A stretch of 64,000 nt of DNA from Paenibacillus thalictri. Its GTDB lineage: Bacteria > Bacillota > Bacilli > Paenibacillales > NBRC-103111. The DNA lies in the NCBI RefSeq assembly GCF_004307995.1, contig NZ_SIRE01000039.1:1-64000 (forward strand). The letters run 5' to 3'. Each line of letters starts with the position of its first letter. Positions within the stretch are counted from its first letter, which is position 1. The position numbers and the translations under genes are program-made. This document shows positions 19,654 to 28,410 of the stretch, in pieces. Below the pieces are notes generated by a model, which ran no database searches, had not been told where the DNA came from, and saw only the letters and a program-made list of their open reading frames with translations.

Positions 19654-20624
19654 AAAACTTCACTGACCCGCCGCGCCTGTTCAGACGTTTCGCTGTTGAT
19701 ATGATCTTTGATCAAATAACGCGGCCTTCCCTTCACTTCATTGTAGATGGCGGCAATATACTCGCCTATAATGCCAAGCGAAATCATAATAACGCTCCCT
19801 ACGATCAGCAAAAGCAAAATAACGGTCGTAAATCCGTCAACCGCATTGCCAATAAACTTCTGATAGAGAGTTTGAACAAATAAAACACCGGCTCCAATCA
19901 GGAACACCAGCCCAAACATACTCACCATCCGCAACGGTATGGAGGAAAATGACACGACCGCCTGCACCGCCAGCTTCATAAGGCTCCAAAAGTTCCATTG
20001 GCTGCTGCCTTCAGCGCGGCTGGGCACCTCGAAGTAAATTTTTTCTCGGTCGTATCCAAGCCATGCCGTCATCCCGCGAAAAAACGTAGTCCTCTCCGGC
20101 ATTTCCCTCCAAGCCTGCACCACCTTGCGGTCGAGCAGCTTAAAGTCCGACGCCCCCTTCAAATCAAAACCCGACAATTGGTTCAACATATTATAAAAGA
20201 TAGCCGAGCCCACCGATTTATTCAAGTTCTCGGAGCCCCGGTCCGATTTTACACATTCGACAATATCTTTGCCCTGCTCCCGCCACAAACGGATCATTCG
20301 GGCAAGCAGTTCTGGGGGATGCTGCAAATCCCCGTCCATAATGATGACGGCTTGACCGCGGGCATGCTCAAGCCCGGCGCATAATGCGAGCTCCTTGCCG
20401 AAGTTGCGGCTTAAACGGAACGCTTTATAGTGTCGCGAGGTTTGTGCGAGCATGGAAAGCTGCTCCCATGACGCATCCTTGGAGCCGTCGTCGACGACAA
20501 CGATTTCGTAGGATTGCGTTGATTTCCCCAACTCTTCTTCGATTTTCCTCAACGACTGAGCGATATGCGCCGCTTCGTTGTATACCGGAATAATGAGCGA
20601 TACTTCAGGCGCTTGATGGCTCAT
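19650..20624 (-). CDS. GtrB/DPM1-like family 2 glycosyltransferase
   Basis: About 324 aa. The GT2 domain opens EVSLIIPVYNEAAHIAQSL, with the DxD-like site VIIMDGDLQHPPELL and a later FFRGMTAWLGYDRE. Two C-terminal membrane helices (IPLRMVSMFGLVFLIGAGVL and TTVILLLLIVGSVIMISLGI) and the short tail GEYIAAIYNEVKGRPRYL are diagnostic of the GtrB/YkoT group that makes undecaprenyl-phosphate-hexose. The start at 20624 is set by the ATGA overlap with the preceding GT-C gene. The donor is presumably a nucleotide sugar such as UDP-glucose; which sugar is not visible. Confidence 0.9.
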   Translation of the reverse strand: MSHQAPEVSLIIPVYNEAAHIAQSLRKIEEELGKSTQSYEIVVVDDGSKDASWEQLSMLAQTSRHYKAFRLSRNFGKELALCAGLEHARGQAVIIMDGDLQHPPELLARMIRLWREQGKDIVECVKSDRGSENLNKSVGSAIFYNMLNQLSGFDLKGASDFKLLDRKVVQAWREMPERTTFFRGMTAWLGYDREKIYFEVPSRAEGSSQWNFWSLMKLAVQAVVSFSSIPLRMVSMFGLVFLIGAGVLFVQTLYQKFIGNAVDGFTTVILLLLIVGSVIMISLGIIGEYIAAIYNEVKGRPRYLIKDHINSETSEQARRVSEVL

Positions 20625-22213
20625 TTGGTCTCCGCCTCCCCACCGCGAACAATTTGGTACAGTCTCCATCTTCCCCCGAATTCCTTATAAAGCTTGGTCC
20701 ACGGCATGCCATTCTCGTAAAAATTAGCATACAGCTGGTTATCCGCGCTTAAAGCCGAGCTTTTATTGGGTTTGGGACTCAAGATAAAATCGACGCCTTT
20801 TCCCACCGGATCCTCAAGAGAGCTGCGAAAGTTCAAGTCGCTCGTAATCAGGAACTTGTCGGGATGTTTGCTGTTTAAAATAATCGCGTACGCGGAATAC
20901 GAATCCATCAAAATATTCGCATTGCCCAGTTCCGTATCCAGATAATGCGCCACCTCCTTCTCAATTTCCTGATCCGCAGCATATTGGGCAGCATGCAAAT
21001 ATTTATTTTCGTCCGGAGCAATGTCCGGATTCATCAATGCCGAAGTCAAAATCATGATGGAAGCCAGCATTCCCGCCAGGACGATCGAATAATTGACAAA
21101 CGATCGTCTGACGCGCGACAGCTCGTAAGGCAGCCATGCGACGGTGATGGGGAACACATACATGAAATAACGGAACCAGCCGTATGAGGTTCCTTTCATT
21201 AACATGTAGAACTGCAGAGCGAGAATGGACACAAACAGCAGCAGCAGAACAAGGAAATCCCATATCAGCCACCTCCTGTTCCAAAGTCGCAATAAAACTA
21301 CGCAAGCCAGAGGCGCCGAATAATAAACGGTTTTCTTCATAATAAACCATATGCCCAGCAGCGGATTGCCCATCATATCGACGAATTGCTGTTCAGTGCC
21401 GAGCCCTTGAGCTTGCGCGACATTGGAATACTCAGAATTTAAAAAATAAAACGCGTTGCCCATAATCAGATAGTTGAGCCATATCCACAGCAGCCCCGAA
21501 TAAAAGATCGGGGCCATCGTTAAGGCCCACGTCCCTTCAATATGAAACAGCTTAAATTTCAAGTCCCGGTTGATTGTTTTGGCTTGAGGTTCCCAAACCG
21601 GCACCCAGAGCACGATCAGCAAAATCGCAAGCGCGACCGCGGCCCCGAGTGGTACAGCCTCGTACCGGGTCCAGAAAGCAAGCGCCAGCAAAAAGCCGAC
21701 TTTAATCAGACTGCCGACCCGCCTGCGCGTCATCCAGTGGCACAGATGAATGACAGCCGACATGATAAAGCAAATAAAGGGTGCATCGCTCAGACCATTA
21801 GCGCCGAATAAAAATATAAACGGGTTGCAGCTGAAGCTGATGCTCAGAATAACGGCAAACGTCCGCGACAACCCGAAATCGACTGCCGCGCGGGCAAGCA
21901 GCACTGCCGTCATTCCAGCGAAAACGCTGCTCATCAGCACCCCCGCCAAAGCGGATGAAGCAAGCGGTGTATACAGCGGATAAAACACGAGAAAAAGCAG
22001 TTCGACCATACTTGGCAGCGGATTCCATACAAATCCAATCGCCCCCAAATGAGGGTCCTGGCTGTATAGTACATAAAATGCATTGGCTACACGGCTCATT
22101 GCATCGGAATGGACATAACCGACGACATGACTGACGTAATAACCTGCGGCAAACTCCAATACGAATAACATGAGAAACAAAGCGGCGTATACTCCGCGTG
22201 GCATAACCGGCAT
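20621..22213 (-). CDS. GT-C fold polytopic glycosyltransferase (GT39/ArnT-like)
   Basis: 530 aa with roughly ten membrane helices. After helix 1 the first outer loop reads YVHSDAMSRVANAFYVLYSQ, with an acidic residue placed like the catalytic Asp of GT-C lipid-sugar transferases, and VWNPLPSMVELLFL follows. A C-terminal extracytoplasmic domain of about 140 residues follows the last helix. GT-C enzymes take the sugar from a polyprenyl-phosphate donor on the outer face. It lies between the synthase (6 bp gap) and the GtrB/GtrA pair (4 bp overlap), so it is inferred to be the transferase that adds the flipped sugar to the nascent exopolysaccharide. Confidence 0.8.
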   Translation of the reverse strand: MPVMPRGVYAALFLMLFVLEFAAGYYVSHVVGYVHSDAMSRVANAFYVLYSQDPHLGAIGFVWNPLPSMVELLFLVFYPLYTPLASSALAGVLMSSVFAGMTAVLLARAAVDFGLSRTFAVILSISFSCNPFIFLFGANGLSDAPFICFIMSAVIHLCHWMTRRRVGSLIKVGFLLALAFWTRYEAVPLGAAVALAILLIVLWVPVWEPQAKTINRDLKFKLFHIEGTWALTMAPIFYSGLLWIWLNYLIMGNAFYFLNSEYSNVAQAQGLGTEQQFVDMMGNPLLGIWFIMKKTVYYSAPLACVVLLRLWNRRWLIWDFLVLLLLFVSILALQFYMLMKGTSYGWFRYFMYVFPITVAWLPYELSRVRRSFVNYSIVLAGMLASIMILTSALMNPDIAPDENKYLHAAQYAADQEIEKEVAHYLDTELGNANILMDSYSAYAIILNSKHPDKFLITSDLNFRSSLEDPVGKGVDFILSPKPNKSSALSADNQLYANFYENGMPWTKLYKEFGGRWRLYQIVRGGEAETK

Positions 22214-22219
22214 CGGAAT

Positions 22220-24586
22220 CTACCCCTTTTCCTGCACAGCTTGACTGCCGGGGGTTGTTGGAGCCGGCATATTATTGGCTAAACCATGCACCGTCTTTTC
22301 CCAATAAAACGGCTTCGTAATCAGCTGCCATGCAGCTTTCACAGCGGCCATACTCATCATCATCCAATAAACCGGCGTGAGCAGCGCGTATTTTACTAGA
22401 CTGTAAGAAAACACATTTTCCTTCCGATTCTCTAAGTCGTGAATGACCCAGTACATCCCTGCGATATTACTGAACACAAATATAAAGTTGCCTATCAAAA
22501 ATTCAGACGAAGCCGTATAATAAATCGCTCCCGGGAAAAACTGCGGAATCCAGTCCACCTTCCAGCCATACCACAAAATAATCATCACCCAATAAAACGG
22601 ATTGAGCAGCGGCAGGAGCGGTGTCGCCAGCACCATAACCTGAAACCCCAAGAAACCTTTCAGGCCAAGCTCTCGATACAATCGGAGCGGATTTCTCATA
22701 TGGACAAGCCACGTTTGCATATACCCTTTAATCCATCTGGAGCGCTGACGGATCCAGTTGCCGACCTTACTGTTCGCCTCTTCCCATGTTCTGGAGTCGA
22801 CAATGGCAGTGGAATATCCGGATTTGTACAAGCGGATGCCCAGATCGGCGTCTTCCGTAACGTTATACGGGTCCCATGCGTTAATTTCCTTCAATACGCT
22901 CATTTTAAAATGATTGGACGTCCCGCCAAGCGGAATCGGCACATTAAGTTGCATAACCCCCGGCAGGAGCAGTTCGAACCACATACTATACTCCTGGGTA
23001 AACCAGCGGGTCAATAAATTTTGACCGCTATTGAAGTAATTGAGCTTCGCTTGTATGCAAGCGCAATTCTCAGGGCTTCTCAAAAATGCGGCATGCACCT
23101 TCTTAAGCTGATCGGGATCGGGCCGATCCTCCGCGTCGTAGATCACGACATATTCTCCCCGTGCACGTATCAATCCGTAATTGCAAGCTTTAGGTTTGGT
23201 TTTTGGGAGACTGTGAGGAACGACAATAGTAGTGTAATAAGGCGGCAAGTTCATTTCTTTCAAAATTTGCTGGGCTTCCAAATCATCCTCTTCGATGAGC
23301 AGCCTCACATCGAGTTTGGCCTTAGGGTAATCCAGGCTTTCGAGGTTATCAAGCAGATGAGGTATGACCTGACTTTCCTTGTACATCGGAATCAATATCG
23401 TATAGATGGGCAGCGAACGCTCATCGATCTGATCAATTTCCTGCTCCGTGAAACGGATTTGCGCAAAGTCCCGTGTGCCGTACATGATGATCAGGAATTT
23501 AAACATAGTCATGGTAAAATAAAAAAGCTGCACCGCCACATTCAAGGTGATAAGCGTATGGAACCAATCGAGCCCCAAGGCAACCACCAGTATGAACATC
23601 AATGCGCCGCCGGTAAGCAGCTGCGGCGTCGTAAATGTGACATGGGCGGAATTTTCCGGCTGCTCCGTTACGAGTTTTTGCGTACTCTCTTTCAGCAGCT
23701 CAGTTTCGTATATGCTTTTCCAGAAAAACTCCATCTCTTCGCGGGTAGCAAGAACCTGCTCCACCTGCATCCCGAGAAACAGCTCCAGAGCTTGCAGTTG
23801 TTCTTCACGCAGCGGGTTGCCTACGGCGACCAAACACCGGTTGGCTTCCTGATTGACAACAACGGCATCGTATAGTCTAGCCATGTTTTCGGGAAGCTTA
23901 ACGACATCTTGGAAAGAAAATTCACTGCCGATCCGGCCCAAGTTATTTTGATTCGCAATAAGCCGGTACAGCTTCTCGGGTTCGATAAAACGCAGCGACA
24001 TCAAGATGTCGCCCAGCAATCCGCCGCTCTTCCGCTGGAATTCCAGAGCTCTGTCCAGTTGTTCCTTGGAAATAGCCCCTGTTTCGACCAGCATATCGCC
24101 CAGACGTCCTTTGAACTGGCCCCCATTAGCCACCGAATTAAGCTTGGCGCGTTCGAGGTAACCGAGTTCTACGGCGATCTCTCCCAATCGGCCGCCTGTT
24201 TTCTGCTGGCGTTCCATCACCTTCTGAAGCTGATCGGCCGTAATGTAACCTTCTGCTACAAGCCGGTCTCCCAACCGCATTTTTTTGCCCGCACCGGCTT
24301 CGTTTTCACCAGCGGGTACAAAATCGTCTCGATTGAGCAGATTGGTTTTCAACGAGATCAATTGGCTGACAATGCCATTCTTTAATCTGATTTCGTTTTC
24401 CATCCACTCAAGCTTTCGGCACGATTCTTTCATCACGCGCTCATGTTCTAGACGATCTTGCCGGATTAATCCGCGCATCTGCTCAAGTCTGGCTTCTTCG
24501 GAGGCAATTTTGCGGTCTGTCGTTTCTTTGCGGAGTCCTCGAAGAGCAGTACCAAAACGTCTTACAGCTGGTTTTTTTGAATCCAT
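22220..24586 (-). CDS. c-di-GMP-responsive polysaccharide synthase, MshEN-GT2 fusion
   Basis: 788 aa. Residues 1-85 are charged and probably coiled coil. Two tandem MshEN motifs follow: RLGDRLVAEG at 104-113 with GGRLGEIAVELG at 131-142, and RLGDMLVETG at 161-170 with GGLLGDILMSL. They sit in a GspE-N-like region to about residue 300. MshEN repeats bind c-di-GMP in MshE and related proteins. Two helices (about 322-370) precede the GT2 domain, which has DAED (484-487), TED (577-579) and QRSRW (614-618), the D,D,D,QxxRW set of processive synthases such as BcsA. Several C-terminal helices form the expected channel. No PilZ domain is present, so MshEN is inferred to replace it as the gate. The start overlaps the upstream gene by 25 bp. 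Confidence 0.9.
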   Translation of the reverse strand: MDSKKPAVRRFGTALRGLRKETTDRKIASEEARLEQMRGLIRQDRLEHERVMKESCRKLEWMENEIRLKNGIVSQLISLKTNLLNRDDFVPAGENEAGAGKKMRLGDRLVAEGYITADQLQKVMERQQKTGGRLGEIAVELGYLERAKLNSVANGGQFKGRLGDMLVETGAISKEQLDRALEFQRKSGGLLGDILMSLRFIEPEKLYRLIANQNNLGRIGSEFSFQDVVKLPENMARLYDAVVVNQEANRCLVAVGNPLREEQLQALELFLGMQVEQVLATREEMEFFWKSIYETELLKESTQKLVTEQPENSAHVTFTTPQLLTGGALMFILVVALGLDWFHTLITLNVAVQLFYFTMTMFKFLIIMYGTRDFAQIRFTEQEIDQIDERSLPIYTILIPMYKESQVIPHLLDNLESLDYPKAKLDVRLLIEEDDLEAQQILKEMNLPPYYTTIVVPHSLPKTKPKACNYGLIRARGEYVVIYDAEDRPDPDQLKKVHAAFLRSPENCACIQAKLNYFNSGQNLLTRWFTQEYSMWFELLLPGVMQLNVPIPLGGTSNHFKMSVLKEINAWDPYNVTEDADLGIRLYKSGYSTAIVDSRTWEEANSKVGNWIRQRSRWIKGYMQTWLVHMRNPLRLYRELGLKGFLGFQVMVLATPLLPLLNPFYWVMIILWYGWKVDWIPQFFPGAIYYTASSEFLIGNFIFVFSNIAGMYWVIHDLENRKENVFSYSLVKYALLTPVYWMMMSMAAVKAAWQLITKPFYWEKTVHGLANNMPAPTTPGSQAVQEKG

Positions 24587-24795
24587 TGCTTTAGATTCGT
24601 CTCCAGTCGGTCCACTTCGGCTAAATCTTGCGAAACTTCTTCAACTTCCGAGAGCAACTCCGCCTGCTCCTTCACATAAGCCTTTAACTTCTCTTCGCGC
24701 TGCTCCTCGAGCAGCAATATTTCCGTATTCAAAGCCGTCAGGTAGGCCTTTACTTTATGTTCATCGTAACCCCATAGTGCTCTTTTCAATCTCAT
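24562..24795 (-). CDS. Small DivIVA-like coiled-coil protein
   Basis: 77 aa from the ATG at 24795, which has GGGAGG 6 nt upstream. The N-terminus MRLKRALWGYDEHKVKAYLT resembles the GYD-x2-(E/K)V-x2-(F/Y)L membrane-curvature motif at the start of DivIVA/GpsB proteins, and the remainder is predicted coiled coil (TEILLLEEQREEKLKAYV onward). It is the first gene of the synthase operon and overlaps the synthase start by 25 bp, suggesting coupled, near-equal production. A scaffold or localisation factor for the synthase, whose own N-terminus is also coiled coil, is an inference. Confidence 0.7.
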   Translation of the reverse strand: MRLKRALWGYDEHKVKAYLTALNTEILLLEEQREEKLKAYVKEQAELLSEVEEVSQDLAEVDRLETNLKQWIQKNQL

Positions 24796-25216
24796 GACGA
24801 TCCTCCCGCAAAATCTCGATACATACATCCCAATCAGATTGACCGGAGATTCAGCACATCGGTTTTTTCGTACCGCCTGATTCAGTCACTGCATTAACTC
24901 CAATCCCTTTCGCAATAATCATTAAAAGGGTGTCCCCGTTCCTCATTATAACGTTTGATTTACCGCCTGGTTACAGTAAAATTAGACCATCGGAACTATT
25001 GAAGGGAATTTTAGGTACAAAGAACCAAAATACTTCTGTTTATACTTTATCATCATTATACAACCTAATGACACATTAAAATCGGAATTTAATTAAAATT
25101 TAGATATGTATTAGAAAGGCTTCAGGTATACTAATCTCATGTCTCATATAAGAATATCGCACAAAGCTGATGAATTTTGCCCCATCTTGTCAGTGGCGAA
25201 GAAAGGATGCATCTTC
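24796..25216. promoter_or_regulatory. Divergent control region of the polysaccharide locus
   Basis: About 420 bp of AT-rich DNA between the two arms, with no supported ORF. One candidate plus-strand promoter is TTGATT (24955-24960) and TAAAAT (24977-24982) with a 16-bp spacer. Promoters of both arms should lie here, but no repressor operator was recognised. Confidence 0.4.
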
Positions 25217-26101
25217 TTGAATCAACTGCAAAAAACTTACGCCAATGTCATCTTGCAGATACTTTCGTTATTTTTTCTAACCATGTATTTCATCTTTACC
25301 CAAGGAGCTTTCCCCCTCAACTATATCTGGTTTATCGTTGCAGTGCTTCTAGGCATTGTCGGATTTAGTCGAAAAATGGACGAAGCCATTCTCGCTTCGC
25401 TGCTCACCGGAGCCGTATACGGCGGTCTTCTGATCTACAGCATGTACACCAGCAGCTTGCCCGTGGAAGTAACATGGAACGATCTTATTTGGCTTGGCGT
25501 CTTCCCTTATTTCGGATTAATCGGAGGACTTCATAAAAGGGCGGCCCAGTCCTATACGCCGATCCCCAAAAAGTCGACACTGGCCATCATTCCCGTCAGG
25601 CAGGAACATCCTGAAGACGATCACAATCATAATCACCATCTTGACAGCAAACTCGGATACTCCAGCGAAGAAGGCCTCATTACGTGGATGCATAAGGAGC
25701 TCCCTCGTCTCGTTCGTTCAGGCCGCGAACTGACGCTGCTGTCCATCGCTATTGACGAGCTTGATTCGTTCCAGCAGGAGTATGGTGAGGAGCAAACCGT
25801 CGATTTCATCCGGCGGATTGCGGAGATGATCCACTATGTCGTAGGCGAGGTCGAAATGAAAGCTCTGCTGGAAGATAATATGTTCGCTGTTGTCTTTATT
25901 GGCAAGGAGCAGATAAGCCCAAAAATGGCCCAGCTCGAGCTGACAGAGCAATTTAACACGCTGCTGCTAACTCGTCCGCGAAAGGAACGCAACGTGAAAG
26001 TGAAGTTACTGTTCGGCACCGTCTCGTCAAGCGAGCACGGGCACAATGCCGATGCCGTTATACAACAGACAAAGCAGCAATTCAAATCGCAGCTGGAATA
26101 G
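25217..26101 (+). CDS. Membrane protein with degenerate GGDEF domain
   Basis: About 294 aa if translation starts at the TTG at 25217, which has AAAGGA 9 nt upstream; an ATG at 25139 has no good site. About three or four membrane helices (LQILSLFFLTMYFIFTQGAF onward) are followed by a His/Asp-rich linker and a C-terminal region with GGDEF-like layout. Where GGDEF should be, the protein reads LLEDNMFAVVF, so the catalytic signature is lost, and no RxxD inhibitory site precedes it. It is probably neither a cyclase nor an obvious c-di-GMP receptor. It is followed 5-17 bp later by the BcsB-like gene, a position reminiscent of YdaK in the B. subtilis yda locus. Confidence 0.72.
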   Translation: MNQLQKTYANVILQILSLFFLTMYFIFTQGAFPLNYIWFIVAVLLGIVGFSRKMDEAILASLLTGAVYGGLLIYSMYTSSLPVEVTWNDLIWLGVFPYFGLIGGLHKRAAQSYTPIPKKSTLAIIPVRQEHPEDDHNHNHHLDSKLGYSSEEGLITWMHKELPRLVRSGRELTLLSIAIDELDSFQQEYGEEQTVDFIRRIAEMIHYVVGEVEMKALLEDNMFAVVFIGKEQISPKMAQLELTEQFNTLLLTRPRKERNVKVKLLFGTVSSSEHGHNADAVIQQTKQQFKSQLE

Positions 26102-26118
26102 AGGAAGTGAATTTTTCG

Positions 26119-28305
26119 ATGAATAATACAAGGCGCAAGTTGGCACAGCTGCTGATCTGCTTATCCACTTTGCTGGCGCCCGTTCAAGAGGCCTTTGCCG
26201 ACAGCCAGAGCGGCGTGCCTACGGTCTCGCAAGCCGCCTCAGAGAGCTTTCCTATTTTCGCAGACGATCGTGTGCTCAAAGGACAGAATGCCCGGGAAGA
26301 CTTCTATTTCGAAGTCGGCAAAGGACGCGTCACCGGGGCCAACTCTTATCTCGATTTGTCTTATAGCAACTCTACTACACTGCTGGCCAAAGCTTCATCC
26401 ATCACGGTCATGATGGATGATGTGCCTTTGCAAAGCATTGCGCTGGATACGACGAATAAAAGTCCTTCCTTTCTGCGGCTCGACCTCTCCAATCTGGCGC
26501 TAAAAGCGGGGTTCCATAAGCTTTCCTTCGCAGCTCACATGGAGCTTGGCGTTAACATATGCATTGATCCGGACAATGCTGCCAACTGGACGACCGTACA
26601 CAAGACAAGCAGACTTATTCTGAGTTTTGCTAAGGCTTACGGCAATGTGGACTTGTCTTGGTATCCCAGCCCGTTCTTTGAGAAAGGCAGCATCAACCCG
26701 ATGCAAGCGATCGTTGTTGTTCCCGACGATGCCCAGCAGGCTGAATTTACATCTGCAGCTCAGCTTGTGCAATATTTTGCTAGTCAGGCCACCGACAAGC
26801 GTATACAGTTTCGGGTGTATCCCGAATCTGAATTAACGGATACGCTGCTGAGCCAATATAACGCCATCTGGATCGGTCAACCTGAACACTGGAAAACCCG
26901 CGGACAACAAATGGTGCAATCTCTGAAACCAAACGAAACCGCAGCACAGGGACAAGGGCTGATCGGCATCGTCCCTTCGCCTTGGAATTCGGCTGCTGTT
27001 GTGCCTAATCTCGTGGTCAGCGGGACTGCGGAAGAGTTGGTCCGCGCCTCGGCGATCTTGACCGATGAAACGTTATATTCGCAGCTGCAGGGTCAGACGA
27101 CCTTCATCCCGTTATCGTTAAAATCAAAAGAAGGCGCGGCGGCTCCCGCATTCGGCGGCAAATACTCCGTATCCTTCGAAAAGCTCGGCTATGGCAATAT
27201 CTCGTTGGAAGGCAGGCGCAATGCCAGCGCAACGATCAATTACCCCATCCCAAGCAATTGGGATATTGAAGATGGGGCGCACCTTACGCTCAAGTTCAGA
27301 CATTCTGCGGCTATAGCGTATGACCGCTCTACGATAACGGTCAAAGTTAACGGGATTCCTGCAGATACCCGGCGCTTGTCCAAAACTTCCGCCGGAGAAG
27401 GACTGCTAGAGCTTGACTTAAAGCAGGAATGGATCGGCTCCAGACGCGAAATCAACATCGAGGTAGCTTTTCAGTTTGATGAAACGGACCAAAGCGACAG
27501 CAGCAAGTCGTCAGCCTCACAATTGGCCGATTTCTGCGGGGATACTTATTCAGGCTGGGCAGTCATTGACAAAACGTCCACATTGACGATCATTCCGATG
27601 CCTAGGCATTCCATCAACCTTCAGTCGCTGCCGTATCCTTTTGTCCATGACGGGACTTGGAACACAACAACGTTTTTGCTGCCGGAGCGGTTTGGCTCCA
27701 AAGAACTGAACATTGCCATGACAACCATCGGATTGATTGGCCGCAATACGCTGCAGAACGGGGCCAACATCAAACTTTTGGCGGCCAATACGGCTAATCT
27801 GAAGGAAACGATTCAGAGCGACAATATCATCTACATCGGCCCTTTAAACGGCCTGCCCGAGTTTCTGAACGGGAATGAACAACTTGCCATTCAATACCAA
27901 GGCGGCAAAATTGTTTCAAACCATCCCAAGGTAGAGCTGCTTAACGATTTGCAGAATAACGCCGCGGTCATTCATCTGTCCAAATCTCCGATGAATTCCA
28001 GCAGGGGTTTGCTGCTCTTAAGCGCCACCACAGCCGAGCAAGAGCCTGCCATCGACAAGATGCTGACCGATCCGCTGGAGGCTTCAAAGCTGACTGGAAA
28101 ATTCATTTTGATCGACAATACCGGCAAGGTGTTCACATTTCCCGCCGCGGCAGACCCTGAGCCCGTGAAACAGGAAAAAAAGAAAGCCGTCGCCTGGGAA
28201 GACGCCGCCCTTCCGAAGCTTTCGCCGATAGCCTTTTGGCTTGCCTTTGCGTTCCTCGTATGCGCTCTTGCGGTCGTTTATTTGGTTTTACGGAGACGCA
28301 AATAA
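26119..28305 (+). CDS. BcsB-like polysaccharide synthase accessory protein
   Basis: 728 aa. It has a signal peptide (KLAQLLICLSTLLAPVQEAF), a long extracytoplasmic beta-rich part, and one C-terminal membrane anchor (IAFWLAFAFLVCALAVVYLV) ending in RRRK. The segments ICIDPDNAANWTTVHKTS and FCGDTYSGWAVIDKTSTLTI are typical of BcsB/YdaN proteins. In cellulose synthase BcsB is the membrane-anchored partner of BcsA that guides the emerging chain. Here it should partner the divergently encoded MshEN-GT2. The ATG at 26119 is preferred over GTG 26107; a GAGGAAG site lies upstream. The gene ends at a strong bidirectional terminator. Confidence 0.85.
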   Translation: MNNTRRKLAQLLICLSTLLAPVQEAFADSQSGVPTVSQAASESFPIFADDRVLKGQNAREDFYFEVGKGRVTGANSYLDLSYSNSTTLLAKASSITVMMDDVPLQSIALDTTNKSPSFLRLDLSNLALKAGFHKLSFAAHMELGVNICIDPDNAANWTTVHKTSRLILSFAKAYGNVDLSWYPSPFFEKGSINPMQAIVVVPDDAQQAEFTSAAQLVQYFASQATDKRIQFRVYPESELTDTLLSQYNAIWIGQPEHWKTRGQQMVQSLKPNETAAQGQGLIGIVPSPWNSAAVVPNLVVSGTAEELVRASAILTDETLYSQLQGQTTFIPLSLKSKEGAAAPAFGGKYSVSFEKLGYGNISLEGRRNASATINYPIPSNWDIEDGAHLTLKFRHSAAIAYDRSTITVKVNGIPADTRRLSKTSAGEGLLELDLKQEWIGSRREINIEVAFQFDETDQSDSSKSSASQLADFCGDTYSGWAVIDKTSTLTIIPMPRHSINLQSLPYPFVHDGTWNTTTFLLPERFGSKELNIAMTTIGLIGRNTLQNGANIKLLAANTANLKETIQSDNIIYIGPLNGLPEFLNGNEQLAIQYQGGKIVSNHPKVELLNDLQNNAAVIHLSKSPMNSSRGLLLLSATTAEQEPAIDKMLTDPLEASKLTGKFILIDNTGKVFTFPAAADPEPVKQEKKKAVAWEDAALPKLSPIAFWLAFAFLVCALAVVYLVLRRRK

Positions 28306-28317
28306 TACGTTTTAGAC

Positions 28318-28354
28318 AAAAAAATGTGAGCGTAAACTACGCCCACATTTTTTT
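28318..28354. terminator. Bidirectional terminator (duplicate of the infC-leader terminator)
   Basis: The A7 tract plus TGTGAGCGT pairs with CGCCCACA plus T7. It ends the BcsB-like gene and could also act for the convergent SLH gene. The sequence to about 28382 closely resembles 33579-33645 in the infC leader. Confidence 0.85.
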
Positions 28355-28410
28355 GTTCACTATGACGAACCTATGTTGATCAACCGGAATAAAGCAAGAT
28401 GTTCAGCGTA

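Noticed and set aside
25139-25216. Upstream ATG start for the degenerate GGDEF gene
   Set aside because: No ribosome binding site before 25139, and the extra 26 residues look unlike a membrane protein start. TTG 25217 has AAAGGA at good spacing. Not fully excluded.
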